14,162 bases of DNA, taken from assembly GCA_014534095.1 (NCBI GenBank), contig JACVSD010000037.1, positions 1 through 14,162 on the forward strand, written 5' to 3'. The DNA comes from Nitrospiraceae bacterium (lineage in GTDB: Bacteria > Nitrospirota > Nitrospiria > Nitrospirales > Nitrospiraceae). Position 1 is the first letter of the stretch. The number at the start of each line of letters is the position of its first letter. This document shows positions 6,301 through 14,162 of the stretch, piece after piece. The position numbers and the translations under genes were made by a program. Below the pieces are notes generated by a model. That model saw only the letters and a program-made list of their open reading frames with translations, was not told the DNA's origin and ran no database searches.

Positions 6301-7450
6301 GCAATGGCCATCGTGGCAGATCGGGCGCGCGCTCGGCATTCCCGTTCGGGTGCATGCGTCATGGTTCGTGGTCTTTCTGTTCGTGACCTCGACGTTGGCC
6401 ACGGGATACCTGCCGGACACGCTTCCCGGCTTGTCCGCGGAACGGTATTGGGCCATGGGAGGAATCGCGGCGGTATTCCTGTTTGTCTCCGTCTTGCTGC
6501 ATGAATTGGGTCACTCATACGTCGCCTTGCGCTATCGTATCCCCATTGATCAGATCACATTGTTCATCTTTGGAGGCGTCGCCCACATGCGGAAAGAAGC
6601 GCCCAGTCCCCGGGCGGAATTTCTTATTGCCATCGCAGGCCCCTTTGTAAGTTTTGTGTTGGGGGCCCTGTGCCTCGGGTTGGTGTTTGTCGCAGAGGCC
6701 ATGCAAGGACCGCATGCTGCCCGAGGCTTCGTCATGCTGGGAGCCTTGCTCGGTATGGTCAACGTTCAACTGGGGCTATTCAATTTGATTCCAGGGTTTC
6801 CGTTGGACGGCGGGCGGGTGTTACGGGCAGGGCTGTGGGCCTGGGGGAAAGACTTTTACCGGGCAACCAAACAGGCGGCCTTTATCGGTCTCGGGTTCGG
6901 CGCCCTGTTCGGAGTCCTCGGAATCGGCATCATCGTGGCGGCGACGAGTGGCGTGCTGCCGGCTGCCATGGTGTCTAACGGCGGCTGGATCATTTTTATC
7001 GGCATGTTCTTGTTTGCCGCCGCGCTCGCCAGCCGCCGGCAGGCCACGCTGCAGCATACGCTCAGCGCGATCCCCGTGCGTGACCTGATGGTGCAAGCGG
7101 TGGTCGGCATCCCTCCAGAATCCACCCTCGAGGAGGCGGTCGTTCAATATTTCCGCCCCTATGGCTATGGGGGATTTCCCGTCGTAGAGGATGGCCAGCT
7201 CAGGGGATTGCTGAGCGTTGAAGACGTCCAGGGGGTGCCGAGTTCGCTGTGGCTGTGGCGCAGAGTCGATCAGGTGATGCGCCCATTGTCCCCCGCCTTG
7301 GTCGTTGCGCCGGACGCTCCGGTGATCCAGGCCATGGAGCGCATGGCCCGGGACGGCTCAGACCGGCTGGTCGTCATGGCCGGCGATCAGATCGTCGGGC
7401 TGGTGACGCAGTCAGCCATCGCCCATTATCTCCAGCTCCGTAGGTCATAA
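6299..7450 (+). CDS. Site-2 protease (M50 intramembrane zinc metalloprotease) with two CBS domains
   Basis: It has 383 residues. The N-terminal 245 are polytopic membrane sequence with zinc motif HELGH at 68-72 and the second conserved motif FNLIPGFPLDGG (Asp170, the third zinc ligand). This is the SpoIVFB/Rip3-like class of S2P, which cleaves membrane-embedded proteins such as anti-sigma factors. It lacks the PDZ domain of RseP and instead ends with two CBS domains (about 260-313 and 326-380; VVEDGQLRGLLSVEDV and VMAGDQIVGLVTQS), which usually bind adenine nucleotides and may tune activity to energy state. It is the only plus-strand gene, divergent from the deacetylase gene and convergent with the next. 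No candidate membrane substrate or sigma factor is visible nearby. The start ATG is preceded only by a weak GGTGA. Confidence 0.93.
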   Translation: MQWPSWQIGRALGIPVRVHASWFVVFLFVTSTLATGYLPDTLPGLSAERYWAMGGIAAVFLFVSVLLHELGHSYVALRYRIPIDQITLFIFGGVAHMRKEAPSPRAEFLIAIAGPFVSFVLGALCLGLVFVAEAMQGPHAARGFVMLGALLGMVNVQLGLFNLIPGFPLDGGRVLRAGLWAWGKDFYRATKQAAFIGLGFGALFGVLGIGIIVAATSGVLPAAMVSNGGWIIFIGMFLFAAALASRRQATLQHTLSAIPVRDLMVQAVVGIPPESTLEEAVVQYFRPYGYGGFPVVEDGQLRGLLSVEDVQGVPSSLWLWRRVDQVMRPLSPALVVAPDAPVIQAMERMARDGSDRLVVMAGDQIVGLVTQSAIAHYLQLRRS

Positions 7451-7457
7451 TTGCTTC

Positions 7458-7486
7458 AAAAATGGGATGGCCGTTCGAGGTCATCC
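7458..7486 (-). terminator. Intrinsic terminator of the ECF-S-like gene
   Basis: On the minus strand GGATGACC, a 6-base loop and GGCCATCC (stem with one G-T pair) are followed by CATTTTTG. The stem begins at the stop codon of the gene ending at 7481. The same hairpin seen from the plus strand lacks a T-run, so for the convergent protease gene it would be weak at best. Confidence 0.55.
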
Positions 7487-8836
7487 GTCGGTCCGCGCTA
7501 CGGATATGTTTTGCGCAATGGCGACGCGGATGAGATGCACGACCAGCAGAAATCCGTAGACGACGCAGAAGAACTTGAACGTCACGCGGTAGAAATCCAT
7601 CAATAGGACGGGAAGGCAGAGCGCGAACAACAAGCTCGCGATGAGCGTCGCGAATATCAGCCGTCGGCAGAATTCGTAGGACGGTTCCTTGCCCATCGGT
7701 TTTAAGGCGCGCGCATAGCGTTCTGCTCGCTGCAGACGGGCCTGGTGCAGCGTCTCATCGGTGGGTCCCCAATACCGAAGCGTGAAGTATCCAGAGACGA
7801 TAAAGAGCCAGGGCATCGACCACAGAGGCCAGAAGACCATGCCGGCGTAGTGCTCGCTGCTGATCAGGACGGCATAGGACGGCGCGTAAAGCAGGCCCAG
7901 GACGAGTGGCAGAACTCGTTCGTCGCCGGGGCGATCGCCGCGGGGCCCCCCGTGAATCAGTTCCCGCTCGAACAACGGATAGCCGTACTTCAAGACGACT
8001 AAGGCGATTGCCGCGCTCATCGTTTTGTCGGGAATATAGCGGATACAGTTCTGCAGCCAGTTGACCACATACCAACCGACGTGTTCGCCCCAGGTGAACC
8101 CCAACCACGTTTCCACTTGCATTTGGACGGCGGATTCCCACTGCGCGATCCGGCCGCCGAGGGCGTCGGCGACTTCCGGAGCGAGCGCGAAGGTCGATCG
8201 TTCGTTGAGCGCTGATTGCACGAGCGTGCCAGGAAGGCTCATCACGATGGCGCCCGCCACGCCGAAACTCAGGAGAAACCAGGTATGGGCTAGGCCGGAA
8301 CTTTTGCTCGTGCGGACGTATCGCGCGAACCCCGCTTGTCTTGCCAACATGCCCCAGAAAAGCGCGCCGGTCATGTTCACCAGTGACCAGGGAAAGATCA
8401 CGACATCGGCGCCTGCTTCAGGGAAGAGGAGCCAATTCACAACGGAATTGGACAAGAGAGCGACGATGGCGCCCCACCAGGGACCCAGCAGCATGGACAC
8501 CAGCGCCGTGCCTGTCATGTCGAGGAACAAGATGCTCTCAAGGTGACGACTCAGTGTGAGCCCGACATAGTTCAGCAGCACGCCGCCCGCCAGGATGACC
8601 GTTGTTTCGTTCAGGAGTAGGTAGGAGGATCCCCGCAACGGTTTGGAGGAAAAGAAATCGATGGTGGAGGAGGACTCAGTGGAAGGCCGTTCCTGAGGAA
8701 CCGCGTTCCGAGCTGTCTTCGCATGGACTCGGGTCTGGATATCGAGCAGCTTTTCCAGCACGGTCAGCAAGGCCGCGATAAAACCCGCGATCGTTCCGCC
8801 CAGCATCATCAACTCTTTCCCGTATTCTTCCAACAT
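7481..8836 (-). CDS. Polytopic membrane protein with an ECF-transporter S-component-like core
   Basis: It has 451 residues with roughly ten hydrophobic segments (about 10-30, 74-92, 103-118, 121-137, 145-165, 184-204, 266-284, 309-327, 332-353, 393-415, 420-442). The central part reads like substrate-binding S components of energy-coupling factor transporters or their relatives fused to sensors: FLDMTGTALVSMLLGPWWGA, then FPWSLVNMTGALFWGMLAR, and YIPDKTMSAAIALVVLKYG. No ATPase or T component is nearby. The protein is longer than a normal S unit (about 200 residues); the extra C-terminal 150 residues hold more membrane segments and a charged loop at about 356-392. I cannot name a substrate. 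The start ATG at 8836 has GAGGG a few bases upstream. It may be co-transcribed with the YihY-type gene, but a terminator-like hairpin lies between. Confidence 0.7.
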   Translation of the reverse strand: MLEEYGKELMMLGGTIAGFIAALLTVLEKLLDIQTRVHAKTARNAVPQERPSTESSSTIDFFSSKPLRGSSYLLLNETTVILAGGVLLNYVGLTLSRHLESILFLDMTGTALVSMLLGPWWGAIVALLSNSVVNWLLFPEAGADVVIFPWSLVNMTGALFWGMLARQAGFARYVRTSKSSGLAHTWFLLSFGVAGAIVMSLPGTLVQSALNERSTFALAPEVADALGGRIAQWESAVQMQVETWLGFTWGEHVGWYVVNWLQNCIRYIPDKTMSAAIALVVLKYGYPLFERELIHGGPRGDRPGDERVLPLVLGLLYAPSYAVLISSEHYAGMVFWPLWSMPWLFIVSGYFTLRYWGPTDETLHQARLQRAERYARALKPMGKEPSYEFCRRLIFATLIASLLFALCLPVLLMDFYRVTFKFFCVVYGFLLVVHLIRVAIAQNISVARTDG

Positions 8837-8893
8837 CGCGCCCTCGTTTTGTTGCCGGTAGACATCTTAGCGGGGAACGAAAGGCCTCGCCAG

Positions 8894-8922
8894 AAAAAGG
8901 GCGCAACCAGCACCGACGCGCC
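8894..8922 (-). terminator. Likely terminator after the YihY-type gene
   Basis: On the minus strand GGCGCG and TGCGCC form a 6-bp stem (one G-T pair) around an 11-base loop, followed directly by CTTTTTC. It is 35 bases past the stop codon at 8958. An alternative hairpin at 8912-8928 (ACCGAC/GTCGGT) uses part of the same sequence, so the two cannot form together. Confidence 0.5.
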
Positions 8923-8957
8923 GTCGGTCGTCATGGAGGATCGTCCGTGGCCCAGAC

Positions 8958-9803
8958 TCACTCGAAGGGGGGCGGTGAAGCAGCGAGGTGCGCACGTTGT
9001 TGAAGGTGATGAGAGACCGCGGCGCTGAATAACAGGAGGAGGGACGAGTAATAGACCCACAGCAAGAGCAGGACGATCTCCAGCAGGGACCCGTAGAGCC
9101 GGACATAGACCGTCGCATAGCCGCTATAGGTGACGAACAGCAGTTTGGCGGCGACCCAGAGGACACCGAAAGTCATCGCTCCGACCATGGCTTCCCGCCA
9201 TTTGGGACGGCGGCGTGGAACAAATCTATAGAGGAGGCTTACCATCAAGAAGGCCAGGGCAAAGGGGACGGTATAGGTGAGCAGGAAGTCATGGGCCGCG
9301 AGGCTCACGAGATCGACTCCCCAAGGTCGCGGCGCATAGCTGATTAGGTAGTTGATCATTTGCGTGGCGACATACGACACGATCAACAGCAGCGTGGTGG
9401 CGCCGAGCAGGGCGACGGAGATGGCCGTCGAAATGAGGAGATGACGCCGCCGGGTGCTCTCAAATACGACATTCAGCGCATAGTCCAACTCATAGAAGAC
9501 GAGCGCGCCGAACCACCCGAAAGACAAAAAGACGACCCAGCGTACGCTTTCCAAGGCGCTGATCCGATGGAACTCCTCGGCTACGTGTTCGCCCAAGGAT
9601 GGCAGGAAGCTTTTCAGGAAGCTGAGCAAAAATTGTTCGCCGATGCCCTCCTGGGATACCAGGAAACTGATGCTGTACAGCAAGAGAAACACGAGGGGAA
9701 AGAGGGACAGCAAGGAGAAGAACGCCAGCGAGGCGGCCAGGCTGGCGCACCCATGGCGTTGGAAGGACTTGGCGACGTCGACCAGGAACTGAAAGACGCT
9801 CAT
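8958..9803 (-). CDS. YihY/BrkB-family inner-membrane protein
   Basis: It has 281 residues with six hydrophobic segments, the family's usual architecture. Recognisable blocks are HGCASLAASLAFFSLLSLFPLV near the N-terminus, WFGALVFYELDYALNVVFE, and near the C-terminus YGYATVYVRLYGS-type sequence (here YSGYATVYVRLYGSLLEIV) followed by WVYYSSLLLLFSAA. This is the UPF0761/YihY family, once wrongly annotated as ribonuclease BN; the biochemical function is not settled, with export and envelope roles proposed. GGGAG 5 bases before the ATG supports the start. It begins 66 bases after nuoN ends with no clear terminator between, so read-through from the nuo genes is possible. Confidence 0.88.
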   Translation of the reverse strand: MSVFQFLVDVAKSFQRHGCASLAASLAFFSLLSLFPLVFLLLYSISFLVSQEGIGEQFLLSFLKSFLPSLGEHVAEEFHRISALESVRWVVFLSFGWFGALVFYELDYALNVVFESTRRRHLLISTAISVALLGATTLLLIVSYVATQMINYLISYAPRPWGVDLVSLAAHDFLLTYTVPFALAFLMVSLLYRFVPRRRPKWREAMVGAMTFGVLWVAAKLLFVTYSGYATVYVRLYGSLLEIVLLLLWVYYSSLLLLFSAAVSHHLQQRAHLAASPPPFE

Positions 9804-9869
9804 GAAGTCTCCCGTGGGACAAAGCGAGGGTGGGCGGCGCCATTCGAAGTGCTTGGAGAGCCGTGAGTC

Positions 9870-11348
9870 TTACTTCAGAGTCAACACGGCTTGCGTGGCG
9901 AGCGTCACGAGTGGATTGGGATAGATCCCAAACCACACCACGCCCGCGATCGCACACGCCAGCACAATGGACAAGGCCGGTGACATCACGAACCGCGGTG
10001 AAGCGCTCGTCAGGATACCGGGATCCCGCATGTACATGACCATCACCAGACGCAGATAGTAGTACGCCGACACCGCCGCAAATGCGAGCGCCAGGACGGC
10101 CAGCCAGGTCATGCCGGCCTCCACCGCGGCCATGAAGACATAGAGCTTGCCGATGAAACCGGCGGTGGGAGGCAGGCCCGCCAAAGACACCATGAAGACC
10201 AGCATCAGCAAGGCGGCTACCGGATGCCGTTTTGCGAGACCGGTGAAGTCCTCAATCTCTTCTCCTTCGAGGCCGCCCTTGCGGAGCATGGCGACAATGG
10301 CAAAGGCGCCGAAGGTCATGAACGCATAGAGCGCGATGTAGAGCAGCACGCTCGCCACTCCCTGTGCACTGCCGTGTTCGCCCGGGACGCGCCCGGCGGC
10401 GACCACACCGATCAGGGCATAGCCTGCATGGGCAATGCTCGAATAGGCCAACATCCGCTTGACGTTCGTCTGGACCAGCGCCACCACGTTGCCCAACACG
10501 AGCGTGGCGATGCACAGCATGAGGAACATGGCGGACCAATTGGCTTTCACGCCTCCCAGTCCTTCGATAAACACGCGCAGAAATGCGCCAAAGCTGGCGG
10601 CTTTCGAGGCAACGGCCATGAACGCCGTGACGGACGTGGGAGCGCCTTGATAGACATCCGGCGTCCACATATGGAACGGCACGATGGCGAGCTTAAAGGC
10701 GAAGCCCACGGCGATCAGAATTGTCGCACACAAGAGCAGAGGATCATCGAGGCTACGGCCAGCAATGGCCTGAGCGATGGCGGCCAGTCTGGTGCTGCCG
10801 GTTGCGCCGTACAAGAGGGAAATCCCATAGAGCAGGATGCCGGAGGAGAAGGCGCCCAGCACAAAGTATTTCGCCGAGGCTTCCAGTGATCGAGACTCCA
10901 CCCGTTTCAGTCCGGCCATGACGTAGAGCGAGAGCGACATGAGTTCCGTGCCGAGATAAATCGTCAGCAAATCGGCCGACGACACCATGACCATCATGCC
11001 GCAGAGTGCCAGCAGCACGAATCCGTAATATTCGCCGACGTATAGCCGCTCTTCTCGCAGATATGAAAAGGATAGGAGCACCGTCAGGCCGGTCACAAAG
11101 TACAGCAGGAGCTTCCAGAAGGCGCCATAAGAGTCGATGACTACCAAGCCGCCAAAGGCCGTGGCGGGATGGTCCATCTGTGCAGCGGTCAAGCCCATGC
11201 AGATGGCGAGTGTGCCGAGGCTGACCCAGGCGAGCCCGTCTTTCTTGGAGGCGTCCAACACCGGGTCCAGTGCCAGGACTAGGCAGGCCGCTGCGATGAC
11301 CAACAACTCGGGCAGGACCAGAAACAGGTCGTGTACCTGGAAGGTCAT
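9870..11348 (-). CDS. nuoN: NADH-quinone oxidoreductase subunit N
   Basis: NuoN is one of the three antiporter-like proton-pumping subunits in the membrane arm of complex I. The product has 492 residues, the usual length, nearly all in membrane helices. The conserved charged residues of the proton channel are present: Glu135 in LGTELMSL, Lys219 in FKLAIVPFHMWTPDVYQGAPT, Lys249 in ASKAASFG, and Lys401 in TAGFIGKLYVF. These correspond to the E133, K217, K247 and K395 positions described in E. coli. Its ATG overlaps the nuoM stop by 4 bases (ATGA, 11345-11348), so translation is coupled to nuoM. GAGGT 9 bases upstream could act as ribosome binding site. Nothing looks truncated. Confidence 0.97.
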   Translation of the reverse strand: MTFQVHDLFLVLPELLVIAAACLVLALDPVLDASKKDGLAWVSLGTLAICMGLTAAQMDHPATAFGGLVVIDSYGAFWKLLLYFVTGLTVLLSFSYLREERLYVGEYYGFVLLALCGMMVMVSSADLLTIYLGTELMSLSLYVMAGLKRVESRSLEASAKYFVLGAFSSGILLYGISLLYGATGSTRLAAIAQAIAGRSLDDPLLLCATILIAVGFAFKLAIVPFHMWTPDVYQGAPTSVTAFMAVASKAASFGAFLRVFIEGLGGVKANWSAMFLMLCIATLVLGNVVALVQTNVKRMLAYSSIAHAGYALIGVVAAGRVPGEHGSAQGVASVLLYIALYAFMTFGAFAIVAMLRKGGLEGEEIEDFTGLAKRHPVAALLMLVFMVSLAGLPPTAGFIGKLYVFMAAVEAGMTWLAVLALAFAAVSAYYYLRLVMVMYMRDPGILTSASPRFVMSPALSIVLACAIAGVVWFGIYPNPLVTLATQAVLTLK

Positions 11349-12895
11349 GGCAGGCGGACCTCGGCAGGCAGCGGACTGGACCCGTTCGGTGCAGCGCCCG
11401 TCGAGCTCATCGCTGCCGCCGGTAGTGGCATGGCCGGCACCGACCGGCCAATCACTTTTCCCACGCTGGCATGCATGCGCGTCAACAAGGGATTGGGAAA
11501 CAGTCCGATCCAGAATATGAGAATGACCAGCGGCACCAAGGTCACGAGCTCGCGCGGGTCCACGTCACGAAGTTTCGGCAGCATCTCGGGCAACGGCATG
11601 CCGAAGGCCACTCGTTGGACCATCCAGAGGATGTAGGCAGCCGCGAGGATGATGCCTAGCGAGGCCAGTGCCGTGGCGATCTTACTCCAGAGAAAGGTGC
11701 CGGCTAACACCAGGAATTCGCCGACGAAACTGTTGGTGCCAGGCAAGCCCAGTGAAGACAGGGCGAAAATGACCAACGCAATGGCGTACCGCGGCATCGG
11801 CTTGGTGAGGCCCACGTTATCGGCAATCTGCCGGCTGTGCGTGCGCTCGTAGATGATGCCGACACAGAGGAAGAGGCCGCCGGTCGTGATCCCGTGGTTG
11901 ACCATTTGCATGACGGCGCCTTCGATGCCTTGAATGTTGAACATGAACAAGCCGAGGGTCACGAATCCCATGTGGCTTACGCTTGAATAGGCGATCAGTT
12001 TCTTGAGATCCGACTGGGCCAGCGCCATGTAGGCGCCATAGATGATGGCTGCAATAGACAGCGCTACCATGACCGGGGTGAATTCGCGTGAGGCGTCGGG
12101 CAACATTGGCAGGCTGAAGCGCAAGAACCCATACGTGCCCATCTTGAGCAGCACGCTTGCCAGGATGACGCTGCCCGCCGTCGGCGCCTCGACATGGGCA
12201 TCCGGAAGCCAGGTATGAAAGGGGAACATCGGCACCTTCACGGCAAAGGCCGCGAAGAAGGCCAAGAAGAGCCAAAACTGGAGCGAGGAAGAATACGTTC
12301 CCTGGCTCAATTGGACGATATCGAACGTATGGCCGCCGTTGAAATAGAGGGCCAGAATGGCGACCAGCAGCAACACGCTGCCGGCCAGCGTATAGAGGAA
12401 AAACTTGATCGCCGCATAGAGACGATTCGGTCCTCCCCAGACGCCGATCAAGAGGTACATCGGAATCAGCATGGCTTCCCAAAATACGTAGAACAGCACG
12501 AAGTCGAGCGCGACGAAGACGCCAAGCATCGCGGCTTCCATGATCAAGAGCATGGCCATGAAACTTGTGATCCGCGTTTCGATGGACCGCCAAGAGATCA
12601 GCACGCAGAGCGGCATCAGCACGGTCGTCATGAGCACCAGCGGCAAGCTGATGCCGTCCAGGCCCAGCCGGTAGTGGATCGGGGGCGAGGTGATCCAGAC
12701 GGCCTCCTCGACGAACTGCATCTGACCGGAGGAGGGATCGAAGAGCCACCAGAGCGGCAAAGAGAGCACCAGGTCGGCCAGCGTGATGGCGAGGGCGGTT
12801 ACGCGGACACCGGTTTCTTTTACCAAGCATAGGGCCGCCGCGCCCGCTAACGGGAGGACAATCAAGACTGTGAGCCAGGGAAAGAACGTCGTCAT
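11345..12895 (-). CDS. nuoM: NADH-quinone oxidoreductase subunit M
   Basis: NuoM is a proton-pumping antiporter-like subunit of complex I, sitting between NuoL and NuoN in the membrane. It has 516 residues. The key buried charges are present: Glu140 in FWEAMLIPMYLLIG, Lys220 in AVKVPMFPFHTWLPDAHVEAPT, Lys251 in LLKMGTYGFLRF, and Glu393 in GTNSFVGEFLVL. The last 35 residues are a Pro/Ala/Ser-rich tail (from about 485) not needed for the fold and unusual in length. The gene starts 47 bases after nuoL ends, with only a weak purine match before the ATG, and ends by overlapping nuoN. Only one nuoM copy lies between nuoL and nuoN, so this cluster does not show the doubled-NuoM arrangement reported for some nitrifier complex I operons. 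Confidence 0.97.
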   Translation of the reverse strand: MTTFFPWLTVLIVLPLAGAAALCLVKETGVRVTALAITLADLVLSLPLWWLFDPSSGQMQFVEEAVWITSPPIHYRLGLDGISLPLVLMTTVLMPLCVLISWRSIETRITSFMAMLLIMEAAMLGVFVALDFVLFYVFWEAMLIPMYLLIGVWGGPNRLYAAIKFFLYTLAGSVLLLVAILALYFNGGHTFDIVQLSQGTYSSSLQFWLFLAFFAAFAVKVPMFPFHTWLPDAHVEAPTAGSVILASVLLKMGTYGFLRFSLPMLPDASREFTPVMVALSIAAIIYGAYMALAQSDLKKLIAYSSVSHMGFVTLGLFMFNIQGIEGAVMQMVNHGITTGGLFLCVGIIYERTHSRQIADNVGLTKPMPRYAIALVIFALSSLGLPGTNSFVGEFLVLAGTFLWSKIATALASLGIILAAAYILWMVQRVAFGMPLPEMLPKLRDVDPRELVTLVPLVILIFWIGLFPNPLLTRMHASVGKVIGRSVPAMPLPAAAMSSTGAAPNGSSPLPAEVRLP

Positions 12896-12942
12896 GGGAT
12901 TCTCGATTCACTGGTATGGGATGAAAACTCAGTTGGCATTCT

Positions 12943-14162
12943 TCAGAACAACACGAACATGGTGAACAAGATGACCGCTCCCAGCGCCATCCCCAGCGCG
13001 TAGTGCTGCGTTTGACCGCTTTGGACCAATCGGAGCAGCCATCCACTCCAGGCGAACCCGCGTGCCACACCGTTGACCGCTGCATCGATGATCGCCACGT
13101 CGACCCGTTGCCATAAGCCCGCTGCCATATCAACGGTGGGCCTCACGAAGAGGCGGTTGTACGCTTCGTCCACGTACCATTTGTGAAGCGATCCCCGATA
13201 GAGGCCTTCCCAGCGTCGGGCGATGCGATCCGGTACATCGGGATGGAGCACATACGCATAGTAGGCGCCCCCGATACCGGCCAAGCCCATCACGGTTGCC
13301 ACACTCATGATGGCAAGACCCGTCCCGCCATGATGGGCGGCTTGCTCAGCGCTGGTGGTGGAAAAGATCGGTTCAAGGAACGAAGGAATACCGAGATAGC
13401 CCGTCACGATGCTGAAGCCGGCAAGCACCAACAGCGGTGTCGTAATCGTCCAGGACGGTTCATGAATGTGCCGGGCCTGATGCGGATCCACACGAGACGC
13501 GCCCCAAAACGTCACAAACACCAGACGGAAACTATAGAACGCGGTGACCAGCGCCGTGAGGAGGCCGAACACGGTCAGCACCTCTCCCAACGGCCCGGCC
13601 GACCAGGCGGAAACCAGCAAATCGTCTTTGCTGAAGAACCCAGCCGTCAGCGGAAAGCCGGCCAGGGCGAGCGAGCCCACAACGAACGTCCAATACGTGA
13701 CCGGCAATTTGTCTTTGAGGCCCCCCATGCGACGCATGTCCTGCTCATGGTGCAAAGCGATAATGACGGAGCCGCACGCGAGGAAGAGCAGCGCCTTGAA
13801 TGCGCCATGCGTCAGCAGGTGATACATCCCGGAGGCATAGGCGCCCAGCCCGCAGGCCATCACCATGTACCCGAGCTGACTGACCGTGGAGTAGGCGACG
13901 ATGCGCTTGATGTCGGTCTGGGTCAGCGCAATGGTGGCCCCGAGAATCATGGTCGCGCCACCCACCAAGGCCACCGCATCCATGGCCACCGGAGACAAGT
14001 TATAGAGCGGAGCGAGCCGGGCCACCATGAAGACGCCGGCGGTGACCATCGTCGCGGCGTGAATCAAGGCTGAAATAGGCGTGGGGCCTTCCATGGCGTC
14101 GGGCAACCACACATGGAGCGGCACCTGTGCCGATTTGCCGATGGCACCAGTAAAGAGCAATA
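12943..14162 (-). CDS. nuoL: NADH-quinone oxidoreductase subunit L, 3' part (5' end beyond the window)
   Basis: The frame is open to the right edge; 406 codons including the stop are in view, and the N-terminal third is missing. The visible part starts inside the conserved core GAIGKSAQVPLHVWLPDAMEGPTP, whose Lys is the channel lysine (K229 in E. coli), and continues with ALIHAATMVTAG (channel His), LTQTDIKRIVAYSTVSQLGYM and FFSKDDLL. After the antiporter core, the last 150 residues carry LHKWYVDEAYNRLFV, which leads into the long lateral helix and final membrane anchor seen in NuoL. This C-terminal extension separates NuoL from NuoM and NuoN. It is the distal proton-pumping subunit of complex I. 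The apparent leucine-coded beginning at 14160 is only the window edge, not a real start. Confidence 0.96.
   Translation of the reverse strand, partial: LLFTGAIGKSAQVPLHVWLPDAMEGPTPISALIHAATMVTAGVFMVARLAPLYNLSPVAMDAVALVGGATMILGATIALTQTDIKRIVAYSTVSQLGYMVMACGLGAYASGMYHLLTHGAFKALLFLACGSVIIALHHEQDMRRMGGLKDKLPVTYWTFVVGSLALAGFPLTAGFFSKDDLLVSAWSAGPLGEVLTVFGLLTALVTAFYSFRLVFVTFWGASRVDPHQARHIHEPSWTITTPLLVLAGFSIVTGYLGIPSFLEPIFSTTSAEQAAHHGGTGLAIMSVATVMGLAGIGGAYYAYVLHPDVPDRIARRWEGLYRGSLHKWYVDEAYNRLFVRPTVDMAAGLWQRVDVAIIDAAVNGVARGFAWSGWLLRLVQSGQTQHYALGMALGAVILFTMFVLF

Noticed and set aside
11817..13133. A 438-codon open frame on the minus strand overlapping nuoM and the end of nuoL
   Set aside because: It is a different reading frame of conserved nuoM sequence. 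Its composition (Arg-, His-, Pro-, Gly-rich) is typical of a GC-rich shadow frame and it has no recognisable domain, whereas the nuoM and nuoL frames carry all family motifs.
9870..14162. A doubled-NuoM (2M-type) complex I arrangement, as described in some nitrifiers
   Set aside because: Only one nuoM gene lies between nuoL and nuoN here, and no second antiporter-like gene follows nuoN in the window.
1..14162. tRNA, rRNA, CRISPR repeats, insertion sequences or phage genes
   Set aside because: No repeated spacer pattern, no terminal inverted repeats with a transposase, no cloverleaf-like sequence and no phage-type proteins were seen on either strand.

Overview
The window is ordinary-looking, gene-dense, GC-rich bacterial chromosome. 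The complex I genes, the DAP/lysine-type gene, the LuxR-type regulator and the general base composition would suit a Nitrospira-like (Nitrospirota) bacterium. That assignment is my impression from the protein sequences and is not proven here. I see no phage, transposon, CRISPR, tRNA or rRNA. Eleven complete protein-coding genes and two cut by the window edges are supported; all but one lie on the minus strand.

Layout. Positions 1-501 (minus) hold the start of a nitroreductase-like gene that runs off the left edge, with a strong ribosome binding site and an 18-bp palindrome upstream. Positions 754-1536 (minus) encode a stand-alone LuxR-type regulator, itself preceded by a 20-bp imperfect palindrome. 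Positions 1805-6231 (minus) form a tightly packed cassette, transcribed right to left: a secreted polysaccharide deacetylase, a GNAT acetyltransferase, a glyoxalase I-like VOC protein, a DapF homologue and UvrC. A 67-bp divergent promoter region separates this from the only plus-strand gene, an intramembrane site-2 protease with two CBS domains (6299-7450). A minus-strand terminator then closes a polytopic membrane protein resembling an ECF-transporter S component (7481-8836). A YihY/BrkB-type membrane protein follows (8958-9803). Finally nuoN, nuoM and the 3' part of nuoL (9870-14162) encode the proton-pumping membrane-arm subunits of NADH dehydrogenase I.

How the genes work together. nuoL-nuoM-nuoN are consecutive subunits of one complex, with a 4-base stop/start overlap between nuoM and nuoN, and yihY may be read through from them. 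In the deacetylase-to-uvrC cassette the first three genes overlap or nearly touch, so co-transcription is likely, although the functions (envelope sugar, small-molecule acetylation, methylglyoxal-type chemistry, DAP, DNA repair) do not form one obvious pathway.

The most notable observation is that the DapF homologue has serine at both positions where the epimerase normally has its two catalytic cysteines. Other points of interest are three palindromic candidate operators, a deacetylase whose first motif lacks the usual metal-binding aspartate, and an ECF-S-like membrane protein with no transporter partner in view. I found no convincing wholly new multi-gene system.
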